64,000 nucleotides of DNA from Stappia sp. ES.058 (GTDB taxonomy: Bacteria; Pseudomonadota; Alphaproteobacteria; Rhizobiales; Stappiaceae): positions 124,001-188,000 of the forward strand of contig NZ_LT629784.1 in the NCBI RefSeq assembly GCF_900105595.1. The letters are read 5' to 3'. Positions 45,531-55,576 of this stretch are shown here, in pieces. Under the pieces are notes generated by a model. It was given only the letters and a program-made list of their open reading frames with translations. It ran no database searches and had not been told where the DNA came from. Position numbers and translations under genes: made by a program. Numbering within the stretch: the first letter of the stretch is position 1; every line of letters starts with the position of its first letter.

Positions 45531-46205
45531 TCAGGCGCCCGCGACATCGCCATCCGCGCCGGGTCGGGCCAGCAGCACCGCCGTGCCGGAGCGAAGCGAC
45601 ACGCGGACACCACCGTCGTTGCCGGATGCCACCCGGTTGGAGAGGGTCAGCGACTGACCCATGGTCACGTCGCGGTCGGTGAGCGGCCAGTCCACCCCGC
45701 CAAGGCTCAAGGCGCAGAGATCGGAAAAGGCGAGCACGGAAAACAGCGTTCCCGCCGGCAGGTCGACGGTCTGATCGCCGGGCATCAGCGGCCAGGCTTC
45801 TTCGGTGCCGCTGGTCATCATCACGGGCAGTCCCCCGGCATGCAGGCTGATGCCGTGCAGCAGATTGTGCACCGCGTGATCGGAGCGGGCCCCGCCGAGT
45901 GCGCCGGCGATGACGAGTGCGTCCGCGCCACGCGCCAAAGCTTCCGCGACCGCAAGTTCGCCGTCGGTCATGTCCTTGTCTTCAGGATAGGACTGGCGGC
46001 GAACATCCGCCCAGTCGCGGGCGAGAGCGTCGTCGCTGGAATCGAAATCCCCCACCCACAGTTCCGGCGTGACGCCGAGTGGAGCGGCATGGCGCATGCC
46101 GCCGTCGGCGGCAATTGCGCGGTGGTCGGCGATTTGCGCGATGAGGCGCGGGGTCGCGACGACCTCGCCGCCGAGAAGAATGAGAAAGGAGGTGCCGTCT
46201 TTCAT
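45531..46205 (-). CDS. thiN: thiamine pyrophosphokinase
   Basis: A 224-residue thiamine diphosphokinase. The N-terminal alpha/beta domain contains AADGGMRHA, ELWVGDFDSSDDAL, YPEDKDMTDGELAVAEAL and GALGGARSDHAVHNL, the substrate and Mg-ATP motifs, followed by the small C-terminal beta-sandwich. It converts thiamine directly to TPP, and so could use thiamine that reaches the cell intact. It is on the opposite strand from the operon and not behind the riboswitch. Confidence 0.9.
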   Translation of the reverse strand: MKDGTSFLILLGGEVVATPRLIAQIADHRAIAADGGMRHAAPLGVTPELWVGDFDSSDDALARDWADVRRQSYPEDKDMTDGELAVAEALARGADALVIAGALGGARSDHAVHNLLHGISLHAGGLPVMMTSGTEEAWPLMPGDQTVDLPAGTLFSVLAFSDLCALSLGGVDWPLTDRDVTMGQSLTLSNRVASGNDGGVRVSLRSGTAVLLARPGADGDVAGA

Positions 46206-46298
46206 GTCGCGCCGTCGGGTCCGGTTTCGCTGTCAAATCAATCATCGCCTTGTACCACGGCGATTTTTTTGCGCATTGTGCGATCAGGGGGGGACACA

Positions 46299-47642
46299 AT
46301 GAATCTATCTTACATGCTCGCAGACCGCGCCGAGGCAGGAAACCCGGTGCGCGTGGCTTTGATCGGCGCCGGAAAGTTCGGCTCCATGTATCTGACCCAG
46401 GCGCGTTTGACCGCGGGCGTCCATGTCGCCGCAATCGTCGATCTCGATCCGGCCCGCGCACGCAAGACGCTTGCGACCTGCGGCTGGCCGCAGGAACAGG
46501 GCAACGCGCCCTCGCTGGATGCGGCGATGGCATCGGGTGCGACCCATGTCACCGATGCGCTCGCACCGGTGCTGGCGGATGGCCGTATCGACGTGGTGAT
46601 TGAGGCGACCGGCGACCCGGCGGTCGGCATCCGCCATTGCCTGGCGATCATCGACAGCGGCAAGCATGTGGTGATGGTCAACGTCGAGGCGGACGTTCTG
46701 GCCGGGCCGCTTCTCGCCCGCAAGGCGCGGGCTGCCGGCGTGGTCTATTCGCTCGCCTGGGGCGATCAGCCGGCGTTGATCTGCGAACATGTCGACTGGG
46801 CGCGAACCTGCGGATTCAAGGTGGTCTGTGCCGGCAAGGGCACGCGCTACCTTCCGCAATACCATCAGCTCACACCGGATACGGTCTGGGACGTGTTGAC
46901 GCAATATCTCGACATCACCGACCGCAGCATGATCAACCCGAAGATGTTCAATTCCTTCCTGGACGGCACCAAGTCAGGAATCGAGATGACGGCGGTGTGC
47001 AACGCGACCGGCCTGGTGCCGCAGCCCGACGGGCTGGCGTTTCCCCCGGCAAGCCGCTTCGAATTGTCCAGCGTCTGCAAGCCGCGTGAGGCCGGCGGCA
47101 CGCTTGCCATGTCGGGCACGACGGAGGTCGTCTCCTCGCTCACCCGCGATGGCGAAAACATTCCCCATCACCTGGCGATGGGCACTTTCGTGGTGATCGA
47201 GGGCGAAACGGATTACGCGCGCCAGTGCTTTCGCGAGTATCACATGCTGGAGGACGACAGCGGACGCTATGCCACGCTGTACCGGCCGACCCACATGATC
47301 GGCATGGAGCTAGGACAGTCGGTCGCCTCCGCCGTTCTCAGGCGCGAGCCGACCGGCGCGCCGACCGCCTTCGTCTCCGATGTGGTGGCGACCGCCAAGC
47401 GGCCGATCAAGGCGGGCGATACGCTTGACGGCGAGGGTGGGGCAACGGTGTGGGGCAAGCAGCAGCCGGCGGCGGTTTCCCTGGAAAAGGCGTTCCTGCC
47501 GCTCGGTCTGGCAAGCGGCGTGCGGCTCACCCGCGATATCGCGGAAGGCGAGATACTGACCTGGGACAGCGTGACGATCGACGCCGACGATCCGGCGGTC
47601 AGGGTCCGTCGCGAGATGGAGGCGGCCTTTTCGCCGGGCTGA
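46299..47642 (+). CDS. SAF-domain NAD(P)-dependent oxidoreductase (homoserine dehydrogenase-like)
   Basis: A 447-residue protein. The N-terminal Rossmann domain starts VALIGAGKFGSMYL and has the strand end AAIVDLDPARA. A central catalytic-like domain includes YHQLTPDTVWDVLTQYLD and CNATGLVPQPDG. The C-terminal part (about residues 355-435) is an SAF domain (TAKRPIKAGDTLDGEGGATVWGK, GVRLTRDIAEGEILTW). Homologues are variously named homoserine dehydrogenase-like or wrongly FlgA; some belong to sugar-acid pathways. The substrate is unknown and no pathway neighbours help. ATG 46299 has CAGGGGGGGA upstream. Confidence 0.8.
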   Translation: MNLSYMLADRAEAGNPVRVALIGAGKFGSMYLTQARLTAGVHVAAIVDLDPARARKTLATCGWPQEQGNAPSLDAAMASGATHVTDALAPVLADGRIDVVIEATGDPAVGIRHCLAIIDSGKHVVMVNVEADVLAGPLLARKARAAGVVYSLAWGDQPALICEHVDWARTCGFKVVCAGKGTRYLPQYHQLTPDTVWDVLTQYLDITDRSMINPKMFNSFLDGTKSGIEMTAVCNATGLVPQPDGLAFPPASRFELSSVCKPREAGGTLAMSGTTEVVSSLTRDGENIPHHLAMGTFVVIEGETDYARQCFREYHMLEDDSGRYATLYRPTHMIGMELGQSVASAVLRREPTGAPTAFVSDVVATAKRPIKAGDTLDGEGGATVWGKQQPAAVSLEKAFLPLGLASGVRLTRDIAEGEILTWDSVTIDADDPAVRVRREMEAAFSPG

Positions 47643-48011
47643 GCCCGGCAAGCGGACCCGCACCGAGACGACGCGGGAGGCGCGGGCCAGGCGCCCGCGC
47701 GCGCCTGTCCGCGACCCGGTGCCGTCAGGTTCGCGCAAACCGGGTGTGTCCCGGATTTCGAATGCGCAGAAGGTGTAGCCTCTTTGCCGGTTTGTTGCGC
47801 TTTCTGTTTTCTTCAAGTTCAATCCAATAAAAATAATTGATAAAAATTACAATTACGTAGTTGCGAGAATAATCACTATTTATTTTTTCCATTTATAGAT
47901 TTTTCTATTCACGAGTTTTTTAGCGAATTGGGTGAATTCTGGTAAGCGCGTTAAATATCCCCGATCGTGCACATGAGATTTTTTAATTTTCTCCAGGAGG
48001 CGGAGACTGAA
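47643..48011. other. intergenic region before chemoreceptor gene
   Basis: The first about 110 bases are very GC-rich and the rest (about 47800-47960) strikingly AT-rich compared with the window (runs such as AATAAAAATAATTGATAAAAATTACAATT). No gene and no clear terminator or promoter consensus could be named. The AT-rich part most likely holds the chemoreceptor promoter. Confidence 0.4.
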
Positions 48012-50183
48012 ATGAAGTGGTCGTCCATCAAAATGAAGCCCAAGATTGTATTGGGGATGTCCTTTCCGATTCTTCTCTTGATCGTGATCGGTATCCTGTC
48101 GATCTCGAGCCTTGGAAAGCTCAAGACGGCCTCCTCCTGGGTCGATCATACCTATGAGGTTATTGGGCAGGCCCAGAACGTCATCGCTTCGGCCGTGAAT
48201 ATGGAAACCGGCATGCGCGGTTATCTGCTTGCCGGCGAGGATGCGTTTCTGGAACCCTACAGGGCCGGCGAAACGACCGCCTATGCACAGATCGATAGCC
48301 TTCAGGAAACGGTCTCGGACAATCCGGGGCAGGTCGCCAGGCTCGCGGAGGTCGAAAACCTGCTGCGTGAGTGGCAGGCCGATGTCACCGAGCCGGTAAT
48401 CGCCTTGCGCCGCGAGATCGGTGATTCAAAGACCATGAACGACATGGCGAAACAGGTCGGGCAGGAGCGCGGCAAGACGTATTTCGACAAGTTCCGGGCG
48501 CAGATCGCGACCTTTATCGAGCGTGAACGCACGCTCCTTGCCGAACGCGAGGCGGAATTCGAGCGCCTGCTCGGCGAGCCGGTGGTCGCCACCGGCAAGG
48601 CGAAAGCAACCATCGACTGGGTAACCCATACCTTCAAGGTGATCGGGGCGGCCAATGAGATCATCGCGGCCGCCGTCGACATGGAAACCGGCATGCGCGG
48701 CTATCTTCTCGCTGGCAAGGAGGCATTTCTGGAGCCTTATGTGGGTGGCTCGGCGCGGTTCGCCGAACTGACGTCGGCGCTGCGCGAGACGGTGAGCGAC
48801 AATCCGCCCCAGGTCGCGCTTCTGCGCGAGGTCGAGACAACGATCGCAAACTGGCGGAACGAGGTGGTGGAGCCGATGATCGCGTTGCGTCGCGAGATCG
48901 GTGACGCGCCGACGATGGATGATATGGCACGGCGCGTCGGCGAGGCGCGGGGCAAGGTGTATTTCGACCGGTTCCGCAAGTTGATGGCCGATTTCTCAGC
49001 GGAAGAAGAAGCGCTCAAGGTCGCCCGCCAGCAACAGAGCTCCGAGACCGAGGCCGACACGCGCATGCTGATCATCGGCGGCATCGCCATCGCGGTCGTG
49101 CTCGGCGGCGGTCTCGGCTTGCTGATCGGCAGCGGGATTTCCAGACCGGTCACCCGCATGACCGCGGCAATGGGCCGGTTGGCCGGCGGCGACAAGACGG
49201 TGGAGATCCCCGGCGCCGACCGCGGGGACGAAATGGGCGCCATGGCAGCGGCCGTTCTGGTGTTCAAGAACAACATGATCAAGGCGGAGGAACTGGCGGC
49301 GCGCGACGCGGAAGATGTCCGGGCAAGGGACGTGCGCGCGAAGCGGATCGACGAGATCACCCGGGAGTTCGACATGGGCGTGTCCGAACTGCTCGGCGCG
49401 GTCGCCGGCGCTTCGACGGATATGGAAAGCACCGCCACGTCGATGTCCGGCATCGCCGACGACACCAACAACCGGGCGACCACTGTCGCCAGCGCCGCCG
49501 AACTGGCATCCGCGAATGTCCAGACCGTGGCAAGCGCGACGGAGGAGTTGTCGAGCTCGATCCAGGAGATCGCGCGCCAGGTTTCTCAGTCGGCCGAGAT
49601 CGCCGGCCGCGCCGTCGATCAGGCGTCCCGGACCGACGAACAGGTGAAGGGCCTCGCGTCGGCGGCGCAGCGGATCGGCGAGGTGGTCAGCCTGATTTCC
49701 GCCATCGCGGAACAGACCAACCTGCTGGCGCTGAACGCGACCATCGAGGCGGCGCGTGCCGGGGAGGCCGGAAAGGGCTTTGCCGTCGTCGCGGCGGAAG
49801 TCAAGGAGCTGGCGAGCCAGACCGCCAAGGCGACGGACGATATCGGCCGGCAGATCGGCGGCATCCAGAGCGAGACCGACGGAGCCGTCGCTGCGATCCA
49901 GTCGATCGGGACCACGATCGCCGAGATCAACGAGATCGCCGCCGGCATTGCCTCGGCGGTGGAGGAGCAGACCTCCGCCACCCGCGAGATCGCGCGCAAT
50001 GTCGAGGAAGCGGCGGCGGGAACCGGCCATGTTACGTCGAACATCCTGCAGGTCACGCGGGCGGCGGGCGAAACCGGTGCGGCGGCGGTCAAGGTGACGG
50101 CGACAGCCGGCGAGTTGAGCGACAAGTCCGCACAGCTCAAGACGCGGGTCGAGACCTTTCTCGACGACGTGCGCAGCGCCTGA
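48012..50183 (+). CDS. methyl-accepting chemotaxis protein with duplicated CHASE3-like sensor
   Basis: A 723-residue chemoreceptor. Span 1 is about residues 10-32. The periplasmic part contains two successive CHASE3-like domains, each with a block METGMRGYLLAG(E/K)(D/E)AFLEPY at about residues 64 and 224 and a later (I/M)ALRREIGD; the copies are exactly 160 residues apart. Span 2 is MLIIGGIAIAVVLGGGLGLLI, then HAMP and a cytoplasmic signalling domain with the conserved hairpin tip AIAEQTNLLALNATIEAARAG. ATG 48012 is chosen because CAGGAGG precedes it; an earlier ATG at 47967 lacks one. The ligand is unknown. Confidence 0.92.
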   Translation: MKWSSIKMKPKIVLGMSFPILLLIVIGILSISSLGKLKTASSWVDHTYEVIGQAQNVIASAVNMETGMRGYLLAGEDAFLEPYRAGETTAYAQIDSLQETVSDNPGQVARLAEVENLLREWQADVTEPVIALRREIGDSKTMNDMAKQVGQERGKTYFDKFRAQIATFIERERTLLAEREAEFERLLGEPVVATGKAKATIDWVTHTFKVIGAANEIIAAAVDMETGMRGYLLAGKEAFLEPYVGGSARFAELTSALRETVSDNPPQVALLREVETTIANWRNEVVEPMIALRREIGDAPTMDDMARRVGEARGKVYFDRFRKLMADFSAEEEALKVARQQQSSETEADTRMLIIGGIAIAVVLGGGLGLLIGSGISRPVTRMTAAMGRLAGGDKTVEIPGADRGDEMGAMAAAVLVFKNNMIKAEELAARDAEDVRARDVRAKRIDEITREFDMGVSELLGAVAGASTDMESTATSMSGIADDTNNRATTVASAAELASANVQTVASATEELSSSIQEIARQVSQSAEIAGRAVDQASRTDEQVKGLASAAQRIGEVVSLISAIAEQTNLLALNATIEAARAGEAGKGFAVVAAEVKELASQTAKATDDIGRQIGGIQSETDGAVAAIQSIGTTIAEINEIAAGIASAVEEQTSATREIARNVEEAAAGTGHVTSNILQVTRAAGETGAAAVKVTATAGELSDKSAQLKTRVETFLDDVRSA

Positions 50184-50262
50184 GATCAGGCCTGCCGGCA
50201 GGACGGCGGGGCCGATCGCCCCGTCGCATCCCGGACGTGCCGGTCGAGACCGGGTGTCTGCG

Positions 50263-51654
50263 TCAACATTCCACGACGTTGACCGCAAGGCCCCCCTTGG
50301 AGGTTTCCTTGTATTTGTCGGTCATGTCGAGGCCCGTCTGGCGCATGGTCTCGATGCAGCTGTCGAGCGGCACGAAATGGCTGCCGTCGCCGCGCAGCGC
50401 CAGCGAGGCGGCGGTGACCGCCTTGACCGCGCCGAGCGCATTGCGCTCGATACAGGGCACCTGAACCAGCCCGCCGATCGGGTCGCATGTCATGCCGAGG
50501 TGATGTTCGAGCGCGATCTCGGCGGCGTTTTCCACCTGCTCGTTTGTTCCGCCAAGCGCTGCGCAAAGCCCCGCTGCCGCCATTGCCGAGGCCGAGCCGA
50601 CCTCGCCCTGGCAGCCGACCTCTGCGCCCGAGATCGAGGCATTGGCCTTGATGATGCCGCCAATCGCGGCGGCGACCAGCAGGAAGGTGCGAATGCCGTC
50701 CCGACAACCGTCCGGGCAATGGTCGAGATAGTAGCGGACAACGGCCGGCACCACGCCGGCGGCGCCATTGGTGGGGGCGGTGACGAGCGTGCCGCCGGCC
50801 GCGTTTTCCTCGTTCACAGCCATCGCGTAGACGCCGAGCCAGTCCATCACCGTGTGCTGGAAGGGGCGGTTCTTGCCGGCTTCCGCCAGAAGTTTTTCGT
50901 GGATCTGGCGGGCGCGGCGCTTCACCTTCAGCCCGCCCGGAAGTTGGCCGTCGCGCGACAGGCCGCGCTGCAGGCAGGCGTTCATTGCCTCCCAGATCCG
51001 GTCGAGCTCCGCATCCAGATCGAGGTCGGCGGCGTGGGGTGCGCGGGCGGCCTCGTTGGCGCGTTTCATCCCTGCGATCGAAAGCCCGCTCTCCGCGCCC
51101 ATCTTCAGCATTTCCTTCGCCGAGCCGAAGGGGTAGGGCGCGCCGGCCTCTTCCGTCTGGGCCATCAGGTCGTCCTGGGCGGCCAGTTCCTCCGCGCTGA
51201 CGACGAAGCCGCCTCCGATGGAATAGAGCGTGTCCTCGGCGAGTGCCGTGCCGTTGGCATCAAGCGCGCGAAAGATCATGCCGTTGGCGTGGCCTGCAAG
51301 CGGCGGGCCGTAGTCGAAGACGAGATCCTTCGCCGGATCGAAAGCAATCGGTCCGATGCCATCCACCTCAAGCGTGCAGTCGCGCGCGAGCCGCTCCATC
51401 TCGGCGTCGACGCCGTCGGGGTCGATGGTCGCCGGATCGTGGCCGGCAAGGCCGAGGCAGATCGCCCGGTCGCTGGCGTGGCCTTTGCCGGTGAAGGCGA
51501 GCGACCCGTGCAACGACACCTCGATGCGCGCAGGAACGACGGCGTTGTCGCGCAGGTCCTGAAGAAACCGGCCGGCCGCGACCATCGGCCCCATGGTGTG
51601 GGACGACGACGGCCCGATGCCGATCTTGAAGATGTCGAATACGCTGATGAACAC
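50263..51654 (-). CDS. sdaA: L-serine ammonia-lyase (iron-sulfur type)
   Basis: A 463-residue L-serine dehydratase, deaminating serine to pyruvate. The N-terminal beta domain starts [24 protein letters not shown]. The catalytic alpha domain has [42 protein letters not shown] with cluster-binding Cys residues, and [13 protein letters not shown] whose final Cys forms the autoinhibitory tail known in this family. It is a single-chain type. It is co-directional with and about 135 bases downstream of the GntR gene. Confidence 0.95.
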   Translation of the reverse strand: MFISVFDIFKIGIGPSSSHTMGPMVAAGRFLQDLRDNAVVPARIEVSLHGSLAFTGKGHASDRAICLGLAGHDPATIDPDGVDAEMERLARDCTLEVDGIGPIAFDPAKDLVFDYGPPLAGHANGMIFRALDANGTALAEDTLYSIGGGFVVSAEELAAQDDLMAQTEEAGAPYPFGSAKEMLKMGAESGLSIAGMKRANEAARAPHAADLDLDAELDRIWEAMNACLQRGLSRDGQLPGGLKVKRRARQIHEKLLAEAGKNRPFQHTVMDWLGVYAMAVNEENAAGGTLVTAPTNGAAGVVPAVVRYYLDHCPDGCRDGIRTFLLVAAAIGGIIKANASISGAEVGCQGEVGSASAMAAAGLCAALGGTNEQVENAAEIALEHHLGMTCDPIGGLVQVPCIERNALGAVKAVTAASLALRGDGSHFVPLDSCIETMRQTGLDMTDKYKETSKGGLAVNVVEC

Positions 51655-51789
51655 GAACCCCTCCCGCGTCTGCCATCAAGGCCGCTCCCGACGGCGGGCG
51701 CGATCATGGCGTGCGAATCGCGGCCCGTCATCCGTGCAGTGCGGCAATGACGCAAACGAAAGGCTGGGTGACGTTTTCAGGTGATGCCG

Positions 51790-52497
51790 TCAGGTGTCCT
51801 CAGGCCACAGGAAGGCATAGACGGCGAGCGAGAAACCGATGTGCTCACGCAGCAGCGCGACGGCACTCGGCGTGTCGCGGTCGAGCGTCGCCTCCATCAT
51901 CTGCGTGTGATGGGCAAGGCCAAGCGTCCGGGTGACGAGTTCGGTAAAGGCGGTGCGTGCGGCTGTGTCCAGCTCGCGATGGGCTGCGGGATCGAACAGC
52001 ATGTGCCGGTGATGGCGGCGGAGTTGCTGGGTGATCTGGCGCTGAAAGCGTGTCAGGCAGTCCGACTGTCCGGCCGACAGCAGCGCGTCGTGAAAGCCGT
52101 CATGGCGAAGCTCCCATTCGGCCATGTCGGGCGCAGCGACGCCGGGGCCGGGAACCGGCGTGCGGGCGAAGCGATGATGGGCGGCGACGATGCGCCCCTC
52201 CCACTCCGCGTCGCCGGAAGCGATGGAGCGGGCGAGCAGCGCTTCTTCCGCCGCCCGCCGCCCGACCTGGAGGTCGCGGGTCGACGATGCGGAAACGGGC
52301 GCGACCCGGTAGCCGCGGTTGCGCTCCGAGACCACCAGACCCTCTGCTTCGAGCCGGGACAGCGCCTCGCGCAGGGGCGTCCAGCCAAGGCCGTAGCGAT
52401 CGGTCAGCGTGGCGACGACCAGCGGTGTGCCGGCGACGAGCGCCGCGTTGACGATGTCGGCCCTGAGCCGTTCGAAGGCCTCGTCAGTCTTTGCCAT
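51790..52497 (-). CDS. GntR-family (FCD) transcriptional regulator
   Basis: A 235-residue GntR regulator. The N-terminal winged helix includes LTDRYGLGWTPLREALSRLEAEGLV. The C-terminal FCD domain holds metal-binding-type His positions (HDGFHDALL, HREL, LLREHIGFSL). The start at 52497 (MAKTDEAFERLRADIV) fits; the frame stays open into the AT-rich intergenic DNA. It is divergent from kynU-kynA-kynB, and the spacer has a palindrome, so it probably controls the kynurenine operon. Known kyn regulators in proteobacteria are usually Lrp/AsnC types, so this would be a different solution. Control of sdaA instead is possible. Confidence 0.8.
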   Translation of the reverse strand: MAKTDEAFERLRADIVNAALVAGTPLVVATLTDRYGLGWTPLREALSRLEAEGLVVSERNRGYRVAPVSASSTRDLQVGRRAAEEALLARSIASGDAEWEGRIVAAHHRFARTPVPGPGVAAPDMAEWELRHDGFHDALLSAGQSDCLTRFQRQITQQLRRHHRHMLFDPAAHRELDTAARTAFTELVTRTLGLAHHTQMMEATLDRDTPSAVALLREHIGFSLAVYAFLWPEDT

Positions 52498-52571
52498 TTC
52501 GGGCCTGTCCCTTGCCGGTTGCGGACCTGCGGTCTGTTCTGTGCGGCGCGTGACCGGCACCTTAGCAAAAA

Positions 52572-52592
52572 ATATAATACCGGAAATTATAT
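52572..52592. promoter_or_regulatory. candidate operator between gntR and kynU
   Basis: ATATAAT-ACCGGAA-ATTATAT, a perfect inverted repeat with 7-base arms, in an AT-rich patch inside the divergent intergenic region. A possible kynU promoter (TTGAGC, 17 bases, TAGGGT) begins nine bases downstream. The position suits binding by the divergently encoded GntR protein. Confidence 0.4.
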
Positions 52593-52724
52593 ATAATATA
52601 TTGAGCTCCGTCACCCCGCTTGCTAGGGTGATGCCACTTCATCCACCGCCAAAGTTCGCCGGAGCGCGACAGTCGGCGGGAAGCGCCGCGCAGACGGTGC
52701 CGCCGAGTGACCAGGACGACCGAC

Positions 52725-53960
52725 ATGCTCACGAACCAGGGTGCCGATGCGCGCCGCCTCGACGAAAACGATCCCCTCGCCGCGAAGCGTGATCTTTTCA
52801 CCATTCCCGAGGGCGTGCTTTATCTCGACGGAAATTCGCTCGGCGTCTTGCCGGCCGCCGTGCCCGCCCATGTCCAGAAGGTCGTCACGCAGGAGTGGGG
52901 CACCAGCCTGATCCGCGCCTGGAACGAACACGACTGGATCGACCTGCCGCAGCGGGTCGGCGACAAGATCGCCCCGATCGTCGGCGCCGCGCCCGACACC
53001 GTCACCGCTTGCGACAACACCTCGATCAATGTGTTCAAGGTGCTGGCCGCCGCGCTCGCCCTGCGTCCCGAGCGCAAGGTTATCCTGTCCGACAACGGCA
53101 ATTTTCCGACCGACCTCTACATGGCGCAGGGCCTGCGTGACCTGCTGGATCGCGGGCATGAGCTGAAGATCGTCGACCCCGAGGCCGTCGAGGCTGCAAT
53201 CGACGACAGTGTCGCCGTCGTGATGCTGACCCAGGTGGACTACAAGACGGGGCGCCTGCACGACATGGCGGCGCTGACGAAGCGCGCGCACGAGGTCGGT
53301 GCGCTCACGGTCTGGGATCTGGCGCATTCCGCCGGTGCGGTCCCGGTCAAGCTGGACGCCTGCGGCGCGGATTTCGCCGTCGGCTGCGGTTACAAGTATC
53401 TGAACGGCGGACCCGGTGCGCCGGCCTTTCTTTATATCGCCGCCGGCCTGCAGAACGAGGTGACCGCGCCGCTCACCGGCTGGATGGGCCATGAGGCGCC
53501 GTTTGCCTTCGATCTCGATTTCCGCGCCGATACCGGGATCGGGCGCATGCGGGTCGGCACGCCGCCGGTTATTTCGCTCTCCGCGCTCGACAAGGCGCTC
53601 GACGCCTTCGCCGATGTCGACATGGAGGTGCTGCGCGAAAAGTCGATCAGCCTGAGCGAGTTGTTCCGCGCCGAAGTCGAGCGCCGCTGCCCGGAGCTGG
53701 AGCTTGCCAGCCCGCGCGACCCGCGCGCACGCGGCAGCCAGGTCTCCTTCCGCTTCGAGCATGGCTATGCGCTTATGCAGGCGCTGATCGCACGCGGTGT
53801 GATCGGGGACTTCCGGGCGCCCGACGTGGTGCGCTTCGGGTTTACCCCGCTCTATCTGTCGCACGCCGACGTTCTTGCCGCCTGCGACATTCTCGAGGAC
53901 ATCGTGAAGACCCGCGGCTGGGACAAGCCCGAGTTCCACAAGAAGGCCAAGGTGACATGA
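52725..53960 (+). CDS. kynU: kynureninase
   Basis: A 411-residue PLP enzyme that splits kynurenine into anthranilate and alanine. Landmarks are [11 protein letters not shown], the substrate and PLP loops [17 protein letters not shown] and [26 protein letters not shown], and the PLP-binding Lys in [12 protein letters not shown]. Length is typical. ATG 52725 has AGGAC eight bases upstream; GTG 52707 is an alternative. Its stop overlaps the kynA start (ATGA, 53957-53960), giving a tight kynU-kynA-kynB unit. Confidence 0.96.
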   Translation: MLTNQGADARRLDENDPLAAKRDLFTIPEGVLYLDGNSLGVLPAAVPAHVQKVVTQEWGTSLIRAWNEHDWIDLPQRVGDKIAPIVGAAPDTVTACDNTSINVFKVLAAALALRPERKVILSDNGNFPTDLYMAQGLRDLLDRGHELKIVDPEAVEAAIDDSVAVVMLTQVDYKTGRLHDMAALTKRAHEVGALTVWDLAHSAGAVPVKLDACGADFAVGCGYKYLNGGPGAPAFLYIAAGLQNEVTAPLTGWMGHEAPFAFDLDFRADTGIGRMRVGTPPVISLSALDKALDAFADVDMEVLREKSISLSELFRAEVERRCPELELASPRDPRARGSQVSFRFEHGYALMQALIARGVIGDFRAPDVVRFGFTPLYLSHADVLAACDILEDIVKTRGWDKPEFHKKAKVT

Positions 53961-54823
53961 GCGATACGCCCGAGCCACGCGACAAGTTGCTGACACCGTT
54001 CGATCCGGAGACGGACGGCGCGGAGATGGAATTCGACGGCCGCATGTCCTATGGCGACTACCTCGGCCTCAACCGGATCCTGACGTCGCAAAATCCGCTG
54101 TCCGAGGCCCATGACGAGATGCTGTTCATCATTCAGCATCAAACCTCGGAACTGTGGATGAAGCTCGCGATCCACGAGCTTGTGGCGGCGAAACGGCAAA
54201 TCGCCTCCGACGACCTGCCGCCGGCGTTCAAGATGCTGACCCGCGTGTCGCGCATCTTCGAACAATTGACCGGCGCCTGGCAGGTGCTGCGCACGATGAC
54301 ACCGTCGGAATACACCGAGTTTCGCGAGGATCTGGGCCAGTCGTCCGGCTTCCAGTCGCATCAGTACCGGGCCATCGAGTTCCTGGCCGGTAACAAGAAT
54401 GCCGCGATGCTGCGCCCGCATGTGCATGTGGAGCGCATTCATCACTGGCTCAACCAGCTGCTCCTGGAAACCAGCATTTACGACGAGGCGATCCGCTTGC
54501 TGGCGCGGTCGGGCTTCGAGATCGATGCCGATCACCTCGCCCGCGATCCGAGCGAACCCTATGTCAAGAACGCCAGCGTTCATGCGGCATGGATGGAGGT
54601 CTACCGGGATCCGGGCACGCACTGGCCGCTTTACGAACTGGCCGAGAAGCTGGTCGACTTTGAGGATTATTTCCGTCGCTGGCGTTTCAATCATGTGACC
54701 ACGGTGGAACGCGTGATCGGCTTCAAGCGCGGCACCGGCGGGACCTCCGGTGTCAACTACCTCCGCCGCATGCTCGATGTTGTCCTGTTCCCGGAATTAT
54801 GGGACATCCGCGCCGATCTTTGA
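53957..54823 (+). CDS. kynA: tryptophan 2,3-dioxygenase
   Basis: A 288-residue heme dioxygenase that opens the indole ring of tryptophan to N-formylkynurenine. The distal His is in [12 protein letters not shown], the active-site helix is [11 protein letters not shown], and the proximal heme His is in the C-terminal [24 protein letters not shown]. Size is like bacterial TDO. It works first in the pathway though encoded second. Confidence 0.97.
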   Translation: MSDTPEPRDKLLTPFDPETDGAEMEFDGRMSYGDYLGLNRILTSQNPLSEAHDEMLFIIQHQTSELWMKLAIHELVAAKRQIASDDLPPAFKMLTRVSRIFEQLTGAWQVLRTMTPSEYTEFREDLGQSSGFQSHQYRAIEFLAGNKNAAMLRPHVHVERIHHWLNQLLLETSIYDEAIRLLARSGFEIDADHLARDPSEPYVKNASVHAAWMEVYRDPGTHWPLYELAEKLVDFEDYFRRWRFNHVTTVERVIGFKRGTGGTSGVNYLRRMLDVVLFPELWDIRADL

Positions 54824-54864
54824 TCCGATGGCGCCGCCGCGCCGCCCGCACCGGAGGAGACGCA

Positions 54865-55491
54865 ATGTCCCGCCTCATCGACATCACGCCACCGCTGGCG
54901 CCGGGTGCGGCCCACTTTCCGGGCGACGCGCCCTATCGGGTCGAGCAGACCTTTGCGATCTCGCCGCACTGTCCGGTTAATGTGACGAGCGTCTCGCTTT
55001 CCACGCATTGCGGCGCCCATGCCGACGCGCCGCTGCACTACGATGCGCAAGGCGCCGACATCGCCTCGCTGTCTCTTGAGGACTTTATCGGACCGGCGCG
55101 GCTGATCGATGCGCGCGGGGAGGGGGCGCTGTGCCTGGCGGGGGAAATCGCCGACCGGCTCGACGACGTTCCGCCGCGCGTGTTGTTGAGGCTCGCGGAT
55201 ACGGTCGATCCGATGCGCTGGCCTGCCGGCTTTCGTGCGCTCGCTCCGGAAACGGTGGATCTGCTGGCATCGCGCGGGGTCAGGCTGATCGGCGTCGACG
55301 TGCCGTCCGTCGATCCGGAAACGTCAAAGGCGTTGCCTGCGCATATGGCGGTGCGCAAGCACGACATGCGGATTTTGGAGAATCTGGCGCTCCATATGGC
55401 GGATTTTGGGGATTATGAGTTGATCGCGCCGCCATTGAAGTTAGAAGGACTTGATGCGGCGCCGGTGCGCGCCGTCTTGCGACCTCTCTGA
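54865..55491 (+). CDS. kynB: arylformamidase (kynurenine formamidase)
   Basis: A 208-residue cyclase-fold hydrolase that removes formate from N-formylkynurenine. The metal-binding motif is STHCGAHADAPLHY (HxGxHxDxPxH form), and VLLRLADTVDP plus GVRLIGVDVPSVDP are typical KynB blocks. The start at 54865 (MSRLIDITPPLAPG) is fixed by a strong GGAGGAG. It follows kynA by 41 bases and precedes the ABC transporter genes by 85. Confidence 0.95.
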   Translation: MSRLIDITPPLAPGAAHFPGDAPYRVEQTFAISPHCPVNVTSVSLSTHCGAHADAPLHYDAQGADIASLSLEDFIGPARLIDARGEGALCLAGEIADRLDDVPPRVLLRLADTVDPMRWPAGFRALAPETVDLLASRGVRLIGVDVPSVDPETSKALPAHMAVRKHDMRILENLALHMADFGDYELIAPPLKLEGLDAAPVRAVLRPL

Positions 55492-55576
55492 AGACGAGGC
55501 GCGAGGGGGCATGACAAGGTGGCGCACGAACAGACCGCCAGAACACACGAGGGAGGCGACGGGCTTGGGAGAGCTT

